Notes: a model not told the origin generated them from the sequence alone. DNA of 64,000 bases from Rhodospirillaceae bacterium (GCA_018649725.1 JABIHH010000070.1:1-64000); one strand, 5' to 3'; positions 8,850 through 18,409 are shown, counted from the first letter of the stretch. A program made the numbers and translations.

Positions 8850-9389
8850 TTACGGCACTCGGTAGACATAAATCTGGGGACAAAAGCCGTCGTCGATTTC
8901 GTGGATGGCTTCGGGGTGCCAGCCGGGGATGTCGAAGACGTTGGAGATGATGAGGGTGCCGGGTTTGAGGTCGCGCTCGAGTTTGGGGCGGAGTTTTTCG
9001 AGGGCTTCAGAATGCAGATAACAAACCACCGCCGCCGTCTCGGCCCGAAAGGAAAAGCTCTTTTTGAGCATATTGACCCGCTCGATAGTCAAGTTTCGGC
9101 GAATTTGAAACAAACCCCGCAATTGCATGGCAAGCCAGGGCACCGGCGATATCTCATAGGCAAAGACGCTGCATTCCGGAAACATCTGCGCCATGGGATA
9201 GACCAGCGAGCCCCAGCCGGCGCCTAAATCAACGATTTCACCGGAGAAATCAGCGGGCAGCAGCGCAAACATATGCTTTTTAGAGCCTCTCGAACTCGGC
9301 ACCGGTGATATGCCGGTAACAACGCAATATATCAGCGACAGTGAGGTCGTAAGCAGCACAATGGCCAGGACGGCATAGTCGAACAGCAT
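8850..9389 (-). CDS. Membrane-anchored class I SAM-dependent methyltransferase
   Basis: A 179-residue protein with one N-terminal transmembrane helix (FDYAVLAIVLLTTSLSLIYC) followed by a Rossmann methyltransferase core: motif I is EIVDLGAGWGSLVYPMA (around residue 50), the acidic ribose-binding end of strand 2 is VFAYEISPVPW, and AAVVCYLHSEALEKL matches motif IV. The C-terminal part is short, and the core looks minimal compared with a full 200-250-residue enzyme. Substrate unknown. The gene stands alone, downstream of argC on the same strand but 147 bases away. Confidence 0.75.
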   Translation of the reverse strand: MLFDYAVLAIVLLTTSLSLIYCVVTGISPVPSSRGSKKHMFALLPADFSGEIVDLGAGWGSLVYPMAQMFPECSVFAYEISPVPWLAMQLRGLFQIRRNLTIERVNMLKKSFSFRAETAAVVCYLHSEALEKLRPKLERDLKPGTLIISNVFDIPGWHPEAIHEIDDGFCPQIYVYRVP

Positions 9390-9536
9390 AGCCTAACGCC
9401 TTTCGGAGCGTTATTCGCTTACTCCGAAGGTGCCACGCAGGTTGGTCTGAAAAGCTAAATCAAGGCTAATACTGGGCAGGAACTAAGTGAGAAATTGAAT
9501 ATTAAACAATCTCAAAAACAATAGGTCTATTGAAAG

Positions 9537-10484
9537 CTAAAGCAAGCCCGTTGTTTCATCCAATCCCAGCATCAAATTGAGATTTTGCACGGCTTGGCCG
9601 GAAGCGCCCTTGCCGAGGTTATCAAGTTGGGCACAGACAACCGCCTGGCCATTGACCTCATTGGCAAAAACATAGATCTGCAACATATTTGTGCCGTTCA
9701 AGCCTTCAGGATCAATATTGGCCAGCGCCGCCGCATCCGCTAAAGGGGCGACCGACACGAACTGTTGACCGGCATAGTGGTCAGCCAGGGCCGCGTGAAT
9801 GTCAGCCGGCGTTACCTCACCGTTCAACGACCATAATTGCAACGGCAGCGAGACCAGCATCCCTTGGGCAAAACGTCCGACACTCGGCACAAAAAGCGGG
9901 GCATGAGAGAGCTTGCTCCAGGCTTTAATCTCCGGCGTATGCTTGTGGGCCAGCCCCAGACCGTAGAGATAAAAGGCACTATCTGTGTGATCGGCCGACG
10001 CCTCATCTTCAAAAGCCGCGATCAGCGATTTGCCGCCGCCGCTATAGCCTGACACAGCGTTAATCGTCACCGGGAAATCTGACGGCAAAATACCGGCAGA
10101 GACCAACGGATAGATGAGTGAGACCGATGAGCAGGCATAACAGCCTGGATTGGTCACCCGGTCAGCGTCAGCGATGATATCTCTTTGGCCGATTTTATAT
10201 TCTGGAAACCCATAGGCCCAATCTGGCGCGGTCCGAAAAGCGATTGAGGCATCAATCACCCGAGCGCTCTCACTTTCGATCAACGCCACCGCCTCACGCG
10301 AGGCATCTTCGGGCAGGCAGAGGATCGAAATATCCGCCTCATTGAGCATCTCGGCACGCGCGGCGCTGTCCTTGCGCCGGTCATCACCCAGATGCAAAAG
10401 GTCGAGATCGCCCCGGTCTTTTAACCGGCCGAGAATTTGCAGGCCTGTGGTCCCTGCTTCACCATCAATAAATATCTTTGCCAT
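9537..10484 (-). CDS. argC: N-acetyl-gamma-glutamyl-phosphate reductase, type 2
   Basis: The third enzyme of arginine biosynthesis: NADPH-dependent reduction of N-acetylglutamyl phosphate to the semialdehyde. The start at 10484 (MAKIFIDGEAGTTGLQI) is chosen over 10514 because the nucleotide-binding GxxGxxG begins right there. The motif VTNPGCYACSSVSLIYPLV holds the catalytic Cys, and GYSGGGKS and HKHTPEIKAWS are typical. At 315 residues it belongs to the shorter type 2 ArgC found in alphaproteobacteria. No other arg gene is adjacent. Confidence 0.95.
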   Translation of the reverse strand: MAKIFIDGEAGTTGLQILGRLKDRGDLDLLHLGDDRRKDSAARAEMLNEADISILCLPEDASREAVALIESESARVIDASIAFRTAPDWAYGFPEYKIGQRDIIADADRVTNPGCYACSSVSLIYPLVSAGILPSDFPVTINAVSGYSGGGKSLIAAFEDEASADHTDSAFYLYGLGLAHKHTPEIKAWSKLSHAPLFVPSVGRFAQGMLVSLPLQLWSLNGEVTPADIHAALADHYAGQQFVSVAPLADAAALANIDPEGLNGTNMLQIYVFANEVNGQAVVCAQLDNLGKGASGQAVQNLNLMLGLDETTGLL

Positions 10485-10552
10485 AACGGCGCATATATCT
10501 GCGCTTCCACGCAAAAACGCAATGCCTAGATGCTAAAAACGATATTTTATTT

Positions 10553-12445
10553 TCAGATAGTGGGTTGTGCTAAAGGCAGAGTGAACACCGCCTTGGTGCC
10601 AATACCTTTGATGCTCTCAAGCTCAAAGGTCCCGCCATGGGCGATCACCAGGGCGTTGGCCAGCGGCAGGCCAAGCCCGGTACCCTGATTTTCTCTGGCT
10701 TCAATGCTATCAATCTGGCCAAAAGGCTGCAAAGCCGTTTCAATTTCTGACGGCGTCATACCAATGCCAGAATCCGAAATCGCAAACCTCAAATAATCGT
10801 CCTGGCGACTTATTTCGATGCCAACACTACTGTCTTCGGGTGAAAATTTAACCGCGTTTGACACCAAATTCAGGAGAATTTGTTTCACCCTTCTTTCATC
10901 CCCTTCAAAATCGGGCAATTCGATATCGACAAACCGATTAAGGACGACGTTTTTATGATCGGCGATGTGGCGAATAATTCGGAAAATAGATTCAAGCACC
11001 TCACCGGCATTAAGTGTCGTAAAGTTGAGATCCAACTTGCCAGCTTCAATCGTCGAGACATCAAGAATATCGTTGATAAGCTCAAGCAAATGCTTGCCGG
11101 ACCCTCCAATATCCTTGGCATATTCCGCATATTGCTCATTTCCAATAGGCCCAAACATCTCGAGCTCAAGAACTTCAGAAAAACCAATAATCGCATTTAA
11201 TGGCGTGCGTAATTCGTGGCTCATATTGGCAAGGAATTCACTTTTCGCCGTATTGGCAGCCTCGGCTTCGATCGTGGCAATGCTAAGCTCCTGGGTACGG
11301 TGCGACACCCGGCGTTCAAGCTGCTCATTTGCGGCACGTAATAATTTATCCGCATCCGTATGTTCGATCGTAATGCCGGCCAAATGAGCTGCCGTTTTAA
11401 TCAAATCAAGCTCGCGCTCATTTGGCTCATAAGGGTCATGATGATAAATCGCAAACGTACCAAGTGTCTCACCGTGGGAAGATTTTATCGGCTGGGACCA
11501 GCAAGCTTGTAGACCGGCCTCAATCGCCAATTCCTTAAAATCCGCCCAATAGGGGTGCGTATTAATATCTTCAACAACAACCTGCTCACCGGTGAAAGCG
11601 GCTGTCCCACAAGACCCGACTCCCTCACCAATGGCGACACCGTCGATCGCTTCATTGAAAAAATCAGGCAAGCTTGGGGCGATACCACCGCTAAGATGTT
11701 TGCCATCTTCATTGAGCAATAACACGGAGCAAAGTGAGCGCGGCTGATTCTGTTCAATAATGTCGACAATCAAACGCAGGATATCAGCTTGCGACGTGCC
11801 GGCAGCTAGGTTTTCCAAAACATCCGCATAGCCTTTTTGCAATTTATCAGCCCGCAAGCGCTCCAGGACTCGGCCAAGTTGCAGGCCAATATTATCGATA
11901 ACATGTAACAGCGACAGATCGGGCCGATCCGCTTTTTTGGAGAAAAACTCAAGGATAGCGTATATTTCACCATGCACCGTTACCGGCAGAGCAAAGCCTG
12001 AAAAATCGGCAAGCTCGTCACCTGTTTCAACCCGCAGGAAGTTTTTATCTTTACTGAGATTGGGTATCCAGGCGGCGCGCTTAGATTTGAGGACGCGGCC
12101 AGGAAACCCCATGCCAATTTCAAATCGTAAATTCTCAGTGTTTTCCTGAAATTGGAAATAACGGGTTTGATCTTCAAAATGCCATATATCGGAGGAGATG
12201 AGAGAGTCCCGCAAGACGTCGTCGCGCAGGAACACATGACCAATTTCCCATCCGGTATAATTGCAAATTTCGGTGAGGCAATTGGTCATCGCCGCGCCGT
12301 CACTTTCAACCCCATCGGTGGCGAAAGTCACACGGTGCAAAAGCTCGACAAGCGCACTTTTATCAAGTTGCTCCTGAACAGAAACCGGATCTTCTTGTTC
12401 TAAGCGCCCATCGACGAACAACGAATAATCGATATTCGAATTCAT
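10553..12445 (-). CDS. Soluble sensor histidine kinase with two GAF domains
   Basis: A 630-residue kinase without transmembrane helices. There are two GAF-type sensory domains (about residues 45-195 and 215-365; the second contains [20 protein letters not shown], a stretch typical of such kinases), a short coiled linker ([20 protein letters not shown]), the HisKA dimerisation domain with the phosphoacceptor in [17 protein letters not shown] (about 405), and an HATPase domain with N box ([12 protein letters not shown]), G1 (SDSGIGM) and G2 (GTGLGLPLA). It has no receiver domain and no response regulator gene beside it, so its partner is encoded elsewhere. Signal unknown; cytosolic GAF input suggests small molecules or redox. 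Confidence 0.92.
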   Translation of the reverse strand: MNSNIDYSLFVDGRLEQEDPVSVQEQLDKSALVELLHRVTFATDGVESDGAAMTNCLTEICNYTGWEIGHVFLRDDVLRDSLISSDIWHFEDQTRYFQFQENTENLRFEIGMGFPGRVLKSKRAAWIPNLSKDKNFLRVETGDELADFSGFALPVTVHGEIYAILEFFSKKADRPDLSLLHVIDNIGLQLGRVLERLRADKLQKGYADVLENLAAGTSQADILRLIVDIIEQNQPRSLCSVLLLNEDGKHLSGGIAPSLPDFFNEAIDGVAIGEGVGSCGTAAFTGEQVVVEDINTHPYWADFKELAIEAGLQACWSQPIKSSHGETLGTFAIYHHDPYEPNERELDLIKTAAHLAGITIEHTDADKLLRAANEQLERRVSHRTQELSIATIEAEAANTAKSEFLANMSHELRTPLNAIIGFSEVLELEMFGPIGNEQYAEYAKDIGGSGKHLLELINDILDVSTIEAGKLDLNFTTLNAGEVLESIFRIIRHIADHKNVVLNRFVDIELPDFEGDERRVKQILLNLVSNAVKFSPEDSSVGIEISRQDDYLRFAISDSGIGMTPSEIETALQPFGQIDSIEARENQGTGLGLPLANALVIAHGGTFELESIKGIGTKAVFTLPLAQPTI

Positions 12446-12609
12446 GACCTTTGTTAGCTCCAGTTGTTCTTGGCAAAGGTTCGCATTGACTGCAAATCAT
12501 TCCCAACTATTAAAGATGGGGAGGTTAATTTGATTTTCAATCAATAGTTGGAATTTTTTTTCGAATATTAGAAAACTGCGGATTTAAAGCAAATATCGTC
12601 TATGACGAC
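12446..12609. other. Intergenic spacer with 9-bp inverted repeat
   Basis: The spacer between the FAD monooxygenase and the histidine kinase holds a CCAACTATT / AATAGTTGG inverted pair (12503-12511 and 12543-12551) with a 31-base loop and an adjoining T-run. It could be a weak terminator or an operator for the kinase gene; neither is certain. Confidence 0.35.
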
Positions 12610-14238
12610 CTAATTACCGGAGACTTTTTTGAGAATTTCACTAATGTTTTCCGGTACTTCCTGGCCCCGCCAGGCGACATGCTGATCAGGCCTGATCAGT
12701 ACCAAATCATACGCGTAAATCGACCTAGCATGATTATCCTGCAAATATTCAAGTTTTAGCGGCAATCCCAAGACCTGCGCAGCACGCTCTATTAAACCCG
12801 CATGAAGTGTTTCTGAATTGAAATTTAACAACGTAAACTCAGGCCCAAAGAGGTCAAAAATCGGTGTTCCATCGGCAAGGTAAAGCGCGGGCGGACGATA
12901 TCCGGGCGTTGTCGTCGGCTGATAAATCAAAGGATCCATTGGATGTTCATCGTCTGGCTCATTGCAAACAATAGAGGAGCCGGCATAGCTGTAGCCAAGT
13001 TCAACACCAAGGCTTTCATTCTCAGCATTACCGATCTCGCTGATTTTTGTTGCCAGTTCAGCTCGCAAATTGTCCCCTTCAGGACCGTCCTTCTCTATAT
13101 CTTCCGGCCAAACTTCTCCCACCGCCAGACGAGCATGGGTATGGCGCTTCGCCTCGTCGCAATTTCTGAGCGCCACCGGGCGACGTTCTTCTTCAATCGC
13201 ACTCAGTAAGCCCGCTCCGCCCCAGCCGTTGATATAGGCTGATAATTTCCAACCGAGATCATATGCATCACCGACACCGGTGTTCATACCGTAGCCGCCG
13301 GTCGGGATATATTGATGCGTCGAATCGCCCGCCAGGAAAACTCGGCGATCCCGATAGCGATCAGCAACCAATAAATTGTTGTCCCAATTAATCGCCTGCA
13401 TTAATTCAAAATGAAAGTCCTGACCAACAAAGGGCCTAACCTTATCGTAGGGATCCACCGTCGCCTCATCTTCATCCTCGGTCAAAAAGGAATGCAGCGT
13501 GTAGCGTTCTTTGCCATCTTGATTGACCAAGGTGCCATGAACAGGAGATTGGTAGTGCCAGGCTGGCCCCCAAGGCTCGAAAATCTCTTTGTCGTCAGAA
13601 CGAAAATGAATACTATATCGCCTCCGGATTTTCGCCGCCCCGCTAAGCCCAATGCCAAGCTCCCGCCGCACCCGACTATTGCCCCCGTCACAACCAGCCA
13701 GATATTGCGAGCGGATTTGTCGTTTCTCACCGGTTTCAGTATTTTCAATTTGGGCGGTGACGCCGTCCTCATCCTGCGCAAGCTCGATAAATTTCCAGCC
13801 ATAACGCATATCTATATGCGGTGAAGCCAGGGCTTCATCGCGCAGCAGCGGTTCCACTAGGATTTGAGAAATTCGAACAGCCGGCTCCATCGGCTGACTG
13901 CCATCATTAAGTTTTTGGTACAGCGCCCGAGCTTCATCGGGCCCGGGATAATTAAACCGATAAATTTGATGGCCCGAGAGCGATGACACCCAACCGACAT
14001 CATGACAAATATCGCCCGGCACAGCGGTTTGATTGATTTTCTCGGCGACACCCAAACGCTTGAAAAGCTCCATCGATCGGCCATTGGTAATATCCATCTT
14101 GGGATGCTGCGTTGTCGACGCATTACGTTCAATGACAATGCAATCAACCCCATATTTTGCAAATACCAAAGACAGCGTGAGCCCAACCGGTCCGCCGCCC
14201 ACGATCAAAACGGTTGTATCAAAATCTTCCATCGCCAT
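12610..14238 (-). CDS. FAD-dependent aromatic hydroxylase (PheA/TfdB/MhpA family)
   Basis: A 542-residue class A flavoprotein monooxygenase. The FAD-binding GxGxxG is TVLIVGGGPVGLTLSLVFAKYG at the N-terminus, the NAD(P)H/FAD motif is AGCDGGNSRVRRELGI (about residue 185), and the FAD ribityl motif is VFLAGDSTHQYIPTGGYGMN (about 300). The C-terminal thioredoxin-like domain typical of phenol hydroxylases is present. Such enzymes use NADPH and O2 to hydroxylate phenols or 3-hydroxyphenyl acids. The position 15 bases downstream of an EamA permease on the same strand suggests co-transcription. Substrate cannot be read. Confidence 0.88.
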   Translation of the reverse strand: MAMEDFDTTVLIVGGGPVGLTLSLVFAKYGVDCIVIERNASTTQHPKMDITNGRSMELFKRLGVAEKINQTAVPGDICHDVGWVSSLSGHQIYRFNYPGPDEARALYQKLNDGSQPMEPAVRISQILVEPLLRDEALASPHIDMRYGWKFIELAQDEDGVTAQIENTETGEKRQIRSQYLAGCDGGNSRVRRELGIGLSGAAKIRRRYSIHFRSDDKEIFEPWGPAWHYQSPVHGTLVNQDGKERYTLHSFLTEDEDEATVDPYDKVRPFVGQDFHFELMQAINWDNNLLVADRYRDRRVFLAGDSTHQYIPTGGYGMNTGVGDAYDLGWKLSAYINGWGGAGLLSAIEEERRPVALRNCDEAKRHTHARLAVGEVWPEDIEKDGPEGDNLRAELATKISEIGNAENESLGVELGYSYAGSSIVCNEPDDEHPMDPLIYQPTTTPGYRPPALYLADGTPIFDLFGPEFTLLNFNSETLHAGLIERAAQVLGLPLKLEYLQDNHARSIYAYDLVLIRPDQHVAWRGQEVPENISEILKKVSGN

Positions 14239-14252
14239 AAATTCCCTAAATT

Positions 14253-15134
14253 TTATTCGCCGTGTTTTTTGAGCGCCTCTCGCCGCGTAATATAATAACC
14301 GGCAGCGAAAATAATCACCGAGCCTATCCAGGTCCAGACATCAAGCAGCTCGGCAAATAGAGCATAGCCAAAGACAGCCGCCAAGGGCAGCCTAAGAAAA
14401 TCGAACGGCATAACGGCGCTGGCATCGGAATTCTCAAACGCCTGCGCCTGACTGTAATGCGCGGCCCAGCCCGAGAAAGCCATAATTGCTAAGGCCGGCA
14501 CATCGGCCCAACTCGGCGTCACCCAGACAAATAGGAGCGGGATGGCCGTGATCGGCACCATCAGCAAGCTCATCCAGAAAACCGTCACGCCGGGTGCATC
14601 TGTGCGGGTTAGAATTTTCACGCATGACCAGGCTCCGGCATAAAGGGCTGAAGAAAGCAGAACCAGCAGCACAGGCTCATCAACCGGCATGATGCCGGGG
14701 CGGATAATAACCATCGCCCCGGCAAAGCCAATCAAAGTTGCTGCCCAGCGGTGAAGACCGACCACTTCGCGCAACACCACGCCGGCCGCAATGGTCACAA
14801 AAAGCGGGATCAGGAAAGTCAGCGCGATCACTTCGGCGACCGGTTTCACTGCAACGGCATAATACATCGTCGCCATCGCCAACAAGCCAAACAAGGTACG
14901 GACAAAATGCAGCGGCAACTTAGTTGTTTTAAGCGCCCCAACACCGGAGCGCGAAACCATTGGGATGACCATCAGGAGACCCAGAACCGCGCGAAAGAAA
15001 ACTATCTCGAAGGCATCAAACTTGCCCGCCATGTAGTGAACGCTGGTCACCATCACGGCAAAACAAACCGCCGCCAACACGGCCCAGATAGCACTGCGGA
15101 GAAAGGGGGAAGGAGGCGAGCTACGATCGATCAT
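14253..15134 (-). CDS. EamA/DMT-superfamily permease
   Basis: A 293-residue integral membrane protein with about ten helices and two EamA repeats, the classical drug/metabolite exporter layout. Visible features are AVLAAVCFAVMVTSVHY at the N-terminus, FEIVFFRAVLGLLMVIPMV, and the second repeat PVLLVLLSSALYAGAWSCVK. Many such proteins export amino acids, amines or purines. It precedes the aromatic hydroxylase in the same direction with a 14-base gap. Confidence 0.88.
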   Translation of the reverse strand: MIDRSSPPSPFLRSAIWAVLAAVCFAVMVTSVHYMAGKFDAFEIVFFRAVLGLLMVIPMVSRSGVGALKTTKLPLHFVRTLFGLLAMATMYYAVAVKPVAEVIALTFLIPLFVTIAAGVVLREVVGLHRWAATLIGFAGAMVIIRPGIMPVDEPVLLVLLSSALYAGAWSCVKILTRTDAPGVTVFWMSLLMVPITAIPLLFVWVTPSWADVPALAIMAFSGWAAHYSQAQAFENSDASAVMPFDFLRLPLAAVFGYALFAELLDVWTWIGSVIIFAAGYYITRREALKKHGE

Positions 15135-15201
15135 CTCTCCTTTCTCGCATTCAGCAAAGAGAGAGGCAACCTTAACATTCTCTGCATTTAGGGGCGAATT
15201 A

Positions 15202-15272
15202 AGTAAACTGTCACCGTAATTTTAAAAGCCCATCCGCAGATAGCCCTTTTAAAATTACGGTGACAGTTTACT
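15202..15272. repeat. Perfect 27-bp inverted repeat with 17-base loop
   Basis: Arms at 15202-15228 and 15246-15272 are exact reverse complements over 27 bases; the arm starts AGTAAACTGTCACCG and ends TTTTAAAAG. It lies in the spacer between the EamA permease promoter and the foreign scar at 15440-18345. The CTGTCACCGTAATT type of sequence resembles repeats I recall beside REP-associated tyrosine transposases, but no transposase is present here. Confidence 0.85.
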
Positions 15273-15335
15273 AATTAGAATTACGGCGCTGGTTGCGCAT
15301 TTCACCTCGCTTTCAAAGGATTAAAAAGTCATTAG

Positions 15336-15443
15336 ATGCGTGAATTTATTGGGAATTTAATGTGGGTTTTGGTCGCCATGGTTGGCAGTGGTGCGGGATA
15401 TACGATTGGGCACAAACTTACCGGTCATAAACTACTCAGTTAA
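15336..15443 (+). CDS. Possible 35-residue membrane peptide
   Basis: A 35-codon ORF with a single Gly-rich hydrophobic helix (FIGNLMWVLVAMVGSGAGYTIG) and a basic tail. Ribosome-site support is weak (AAAGGA is 16 bases upstream). Its last four bases overlap the stop of the hsdR stub on the other strand, at the junction of the foreign segment. Weakly supported. Confidence 0.2.
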   Translation: MREFIGNLMWVLVAMVGSGAGYTIGHKLTGHKLLS

Positions 15444-15610
15444 CTCAGCACATAGTCAGCAATCAGCTTGCCTGTGCGTATACCGCCAGCTTTTATCTCA
15501 CCTGCATTGATGTTGTATTCACGCTGCACACGCACATCGCCACCAGTACTCCAGCCAGCGGCTTCCAGCTGTTTGTCGATGTGCTCGGCACGTGTGTCAG
15601 CTTCGTTCAT
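15440..15610 (-). pseudogene. hsdR: N-terminal stub of type I restriction enzyme R subunit
   Basis: A 56-codon frame starting at 15610 and overlapping the hsdS stop codon in the form ATGA, the normal hsdS-hsdR arrangement. The sequence NEADTRAEHIDKQLEAAGW followed by a basic REYNINAG and a GKLIADYVL end matches the first 50-odd residues of HsdR, where the nuclease domain begins; the real protein should continue for about 700-1000 residues. It stops instead at TAA at 15440-15442, so the nuclease and helicase are gone. This is the left end of the foreign segment. Confidence 0.75.
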
Positions 15611-16821
15611 GCAGCCTCGCTTTGCAGTTCTTGTGCGAGAATTGCTGATTTCATTACCTGATAGTTTAATTTAGATTGTTCTATCGCTTCGTTCGCAACT
15701 GCTAGCTCACTAAAAATGGCATCCAGTTTGGCTACGATGCGTTTTTGTTCTGCAAGCGGGGGGACTGAAATCGGGAAATTTCTTAAATAACCCAATCCTA
15801 CAAATTTCTGTGTTGCGCCTTTAGCATCCGACATCATTCTTGAAACCGTACGAGGGTGACTCAAGAAATAACGAAGATACGCCGGACTTTGTTCAGCATT
15901 AGTCTTAAATAAAGCAACATTTTTTATAGCAAATTTTGGAGGTTCAATAATTTCGACTGGATTACCGATTGTGCCAATCATCGCCATAAGAACGTCACCA
16001 ACATCAACGCAACTTCGTCTATTAATGTCTAAATAGTCTTTTTCCGAAATATATTTAATTTTTGATAAGTCTATCTTTCCATCTTTTAAATTTTTAGAAG
16101 TTACTAACGGAAAACCTTCATCTACATATTTGGGTGAGTCATGCGTCCCGTCTCGTACATCGTAATAATCTCCAAGTCTCAAAGTCTCTGTCATCACAGC
16201 ATCGCCAATAAGTAAATCACTTAACAAAGAAGTTTTAAGCTTCTCAACTGCAACCTTTTTTGTCTCAACAGTCTCAATCGCCGCATCAATCCCAGCAAAC
16301 GCAGCATCCAGTTTGGCTACGATGCGTTGCTGTTCTGCGAGTGGGGGGAGAGGAACGGTGACTTGCGAAACTAATTCAATATTAAGATTTCTTACAGTGG
16401 AGCCACGAGCAAGTCTCTCAAATTGATTTTGCACCAAGGATGAACTGAGTAAATAGTATAGATAATCTGCACTAAATAACTCTTGATACTCACTTAATAC
16501 AAGCCAGCCATCATGGATACATCCACTGGTTTTGAGAATATATGGACGCCCAAAACTCATTGAATTAGATAACAGAAAGTCGTTCTCTTTCACATGCCGT
16601 GAACGACTTACACCACTTGGCTTTATTTTTTCTTTTGTGGTGTATATGTATCTACCACCTTTTTCTGTGTCACCAATCTTAATCCAATTCACGCCATCGT
16701 CTTCAGTTGTGATAAATGACTTAATAGGACGGGGTGAACCAACCATTTTGGGAAACCCATATTTGACATAAACTATTACACACAAAAAAATAGGTTTTAC
16801 AAAGACGGGGTAAGTCCTCAA
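15607..16821 (-). CDS. hsdS: Type I restriction-modification specificity subunit, 5' truncated
   Basis: DNA-recognition subunit of a type I restriction-modification system. Two target-recognition domains are each followed by the conserved spacer helix: VPLPPLAEQQRIVAKLDAAF (about residues 155-175 of the open frame) and VPPLAEQKRIVAKLDAIFSE (about 355-375). The open frame reaches 16821 only with a TTG codon; the first ATG is at 16746. The first recognition domain is about 20-30 residues shorter than normal, there is no ribosome site at either start, and hsdM, which should lie upstream, is absent. The 5' end was therefore probably lost at a junction near 16745-16790. Without HsdM and HsdR it is unlikely to function. 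Confidence 0.8.
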   Translation of the reverse strand: MRTYPVFVKPIFLCVIVYVKYGFPKMVGSPRPIKSFITTEDDGVNWIKIGDTEKGGRYIYTTKEKIKPSGVSRSRHVKENDFLLSNSMSFGRPYILKTSGCIHDGWLVLSEYQELFSADYLYYLLSSSLVQNQFERLARGSTVRNLNIELVSQVTVPLPPLAEQQRIVAKLDAAFAGIDAAIETVETKKVAVEKLKTSLLSDLLIGDAVMTETLRLGDYYDVRDGTHDSPKYVDEGFPLVTSKNLKDGKIDLSKIKYISEKDYLDINRRSCVDVGDVLMAMIGTIGNPVEIIEPPKFAIKNVALFKTNAEQSPAYLRYFLSHPRTVSRMMSDAKGATQKFVGLGYLRNFPISVPPLAEQKRIVAKLDAIFSELAVANEAIEQSKLNYQVMKSAILAQELQSEAA

Positions 16822-16833
16822 ACATCAAAAGAA

Positions 16834-17949
16834 ATGATGCAATATTTCCTTGAATGTGTAGGGGGAGATGACCCTTCTACTTACTCACCAAATGGGATGA
16901 ATGGAAAAACAACTGCCTATCTCTGGTATGCGTGGCGGAACCTACTTGGTAAGAGGAAAGAGTTAGGTGTTGCGTATAACCCCGTAGAACCTTTCCGTTG
17001 GTTCGCAGAGTTAGAACCACTCATCACAAACGATAAAATGTGGTGGCTTCTTATGAATGAGGTTTGGATTTATAACTCCTCATTTTTTACCGAAGAATGT
17101 TTCAATCGTTATGGTCGGTTGAAACTTCCATTCAAGGAGAGAATAAAATGGATGGAATATTTGGATACCTGCAACGGAAAACCTATGATGAAAGAGGGTA
17201 ATTTTTCAAGTGAGTTTGTGAATGCATCATATGACCTGTTGGATGAAAATGAACCACTCTATGTGTATAGGTCGTTCAAGGTTGAGAGGGGAAAACCCAT
17301 AAGAAAAGGGTTAGTGAAGAACTCCCCGCACTCACACCAACAGGAAAATGGTGCGGGTTTATCTTTTACCGAACTCAAATCTGTTGCAGTCAAAATCGCA
17401 GACCCGATAAATGCATATCACTTTGAGAAGTATAGTGGGGTTGAGGAGAATGATGCACTTGATATTATGGAAAATGCATTAGGGGAAAGAGTAAGAAATA
17501 ATATCACTTACAGAAATAATTTCTATTCGTGTCTTGGTTTATATCGCATAAAAAAAAGAGATATTATGTTTTATACAGATAGTATGGGAGAAAGAGAGAT
17601 TGTCGTTCAACCTCGTAATGCAGAGTTGGTAGATTATCGTTTTCTCAATCTCGTTGATTATTGTGCGACCCGCATAACGGAAATATTTGGAAATCACTTT
17701 GGCGAAAATAATAGTAAATCAAAATCTATGCTTGCAAACAACGATGCACTTTATGATTTGATGCCCTCAAAGTCGCAAACGAAGGTTTCTTCGCAACATT
17801 ATGAGAGGATTTTGATTTCGCACCAATCCTCTTCTGGTTCAGTTGGATGCGTTCTTGTCCCTCTTTGGTATTCCAAAAGTTCAGTCGGTAAGACCAATAC
17901 CCATCAACCACCTTCTTGTTTAGGTCGGTCAGGTTCTTACGACCCATAA
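16834..17949 (+). CDS. Phage-like protein with ADP-ribosyltransferase-like motifs, both ends rearranged
   Basis: A visibly AT-rich 371-codon frame, unlike its neighbours in codon use. The first ATG is at 16834, but the frame is open back to 16738 and the extra residues read naturally, so the 5' end may also be cut. Within it I see an order of motifs like R-S-E type ADP-ribosyltransferases of phages: an Arg in YVYRSF (about residue 147), GAGLSFT (about 182), and an E-x-E in GEREIVV (about 258) after RIKKRDIMFYTD. From about 17760 the frame merely reads antisense through the integrase fragment, so the last 60 residues are not native. The function is a proposal from motif order only; an unknown structural phage protein is the alternative. 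Confidence 0.5.
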   Translation: MMQYFLECVGGDDPSTYSPNGMNGKTTAYLWYAWRNLLGKRKELGVAYNPVEPFRWFAELEPLITNDKMWWLLMNEVWIYNSSFFTEECFNRYGRLKLPFKERIKWMEYLDTCNGKPMMKEGNFSSEFVNASYDLLDENEPLYVYRSFKVERGKPIRKGLVKNSPHSHQQENGAGLSFTELKSVAVKIADPINAYHFEKYSGVEENDALDIMENALGERVRNNITYRNNFYSCLGLYRIKKRDIMFYTDSMGEREIVVQPRNAELVDYRFLNLVDYCATRITEIFGNHFGENNSKSKSMLANNDALYDLMPSKSQTKVSSQHYERILISHQSSSGSVGCVLVPLWYSKSSVGKTNTHQPPSCLGRSGSYDP

Positions 17950-18247
17950 ACCCAGAGACATAACGCTCATAGACCGACTGCTTCCACATATACCGACTAT
18001 CTGTAAGACGGGTTTTCTGGGTCTGCATCCACGCATCAAAGAACTTATCAACGGAGAGTTCTTTGAGTGAAAATCCGCCCTTGTCTCTTACACGCAGATT
18101 TTCATATTCCTGCTCCGCAAGAACCAACGCTTTCTCTGGGTTCGTTTCTTTGAGGGTTCTGCGAATATATCCCTTATGACCCTCAATCTTTGCCCGAAAG
18201 GAAAATGACCCATCTTCTGGTGCGTCTTTTCTACGAAAGATAATCAA
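17726..18247 (-). pseudogene. N-terminal half of a tyrosine-type phage integrase
   Basis: The frame encodes an N-terminal arm and SAM-like core-binding domain: RRTLKETNPEKALVLAEQEY, then FFDAWMQTQKTRLTDSRYMW and SQ-like alpha helices ending in AKKPSFATLRA. The catalytic R-H-R-Y domain is absent; the frame turns to unrelated residues at about 17760, where the phage-like gene of the other strand also ends. The start marked is a TTG; integrase-like sequence (KIYGSRL and earlier) continues in frame to about 18345 without an ATG. Its position against the rpsI terminator suggests an old attachment site there. Confidence 0.7.
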
Positions 18248-18409
18248 CCTACTTCCGTAGATTTTACTATCGTGTCGGTCTGGGTATGTTGCTGAAATCT
18301 GCCTGCGCCTTTTTGAGAACTCGTTTCCAATATAAGAACTGGAAACTTATTGTGTCTCTTTTGCGTCTTATCAACAAGTTTTAGTTTTAGGAAACCCGCA
18401 GGTTTTGGT

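Noticed and set aside
10553-12445. A phytochrome
   Set aside because: The GAF domains lack an obvious bilin-binding Cys motif and there is no PHY domain; called a GAF histidine kinase only.
15607-18345. A complete restriction-modification defence island
   Set aside because: hsdM is missing, hsdR is a 56-codon stub and hsdS is cut at the 5' end, so it cannot form a working system as seen.
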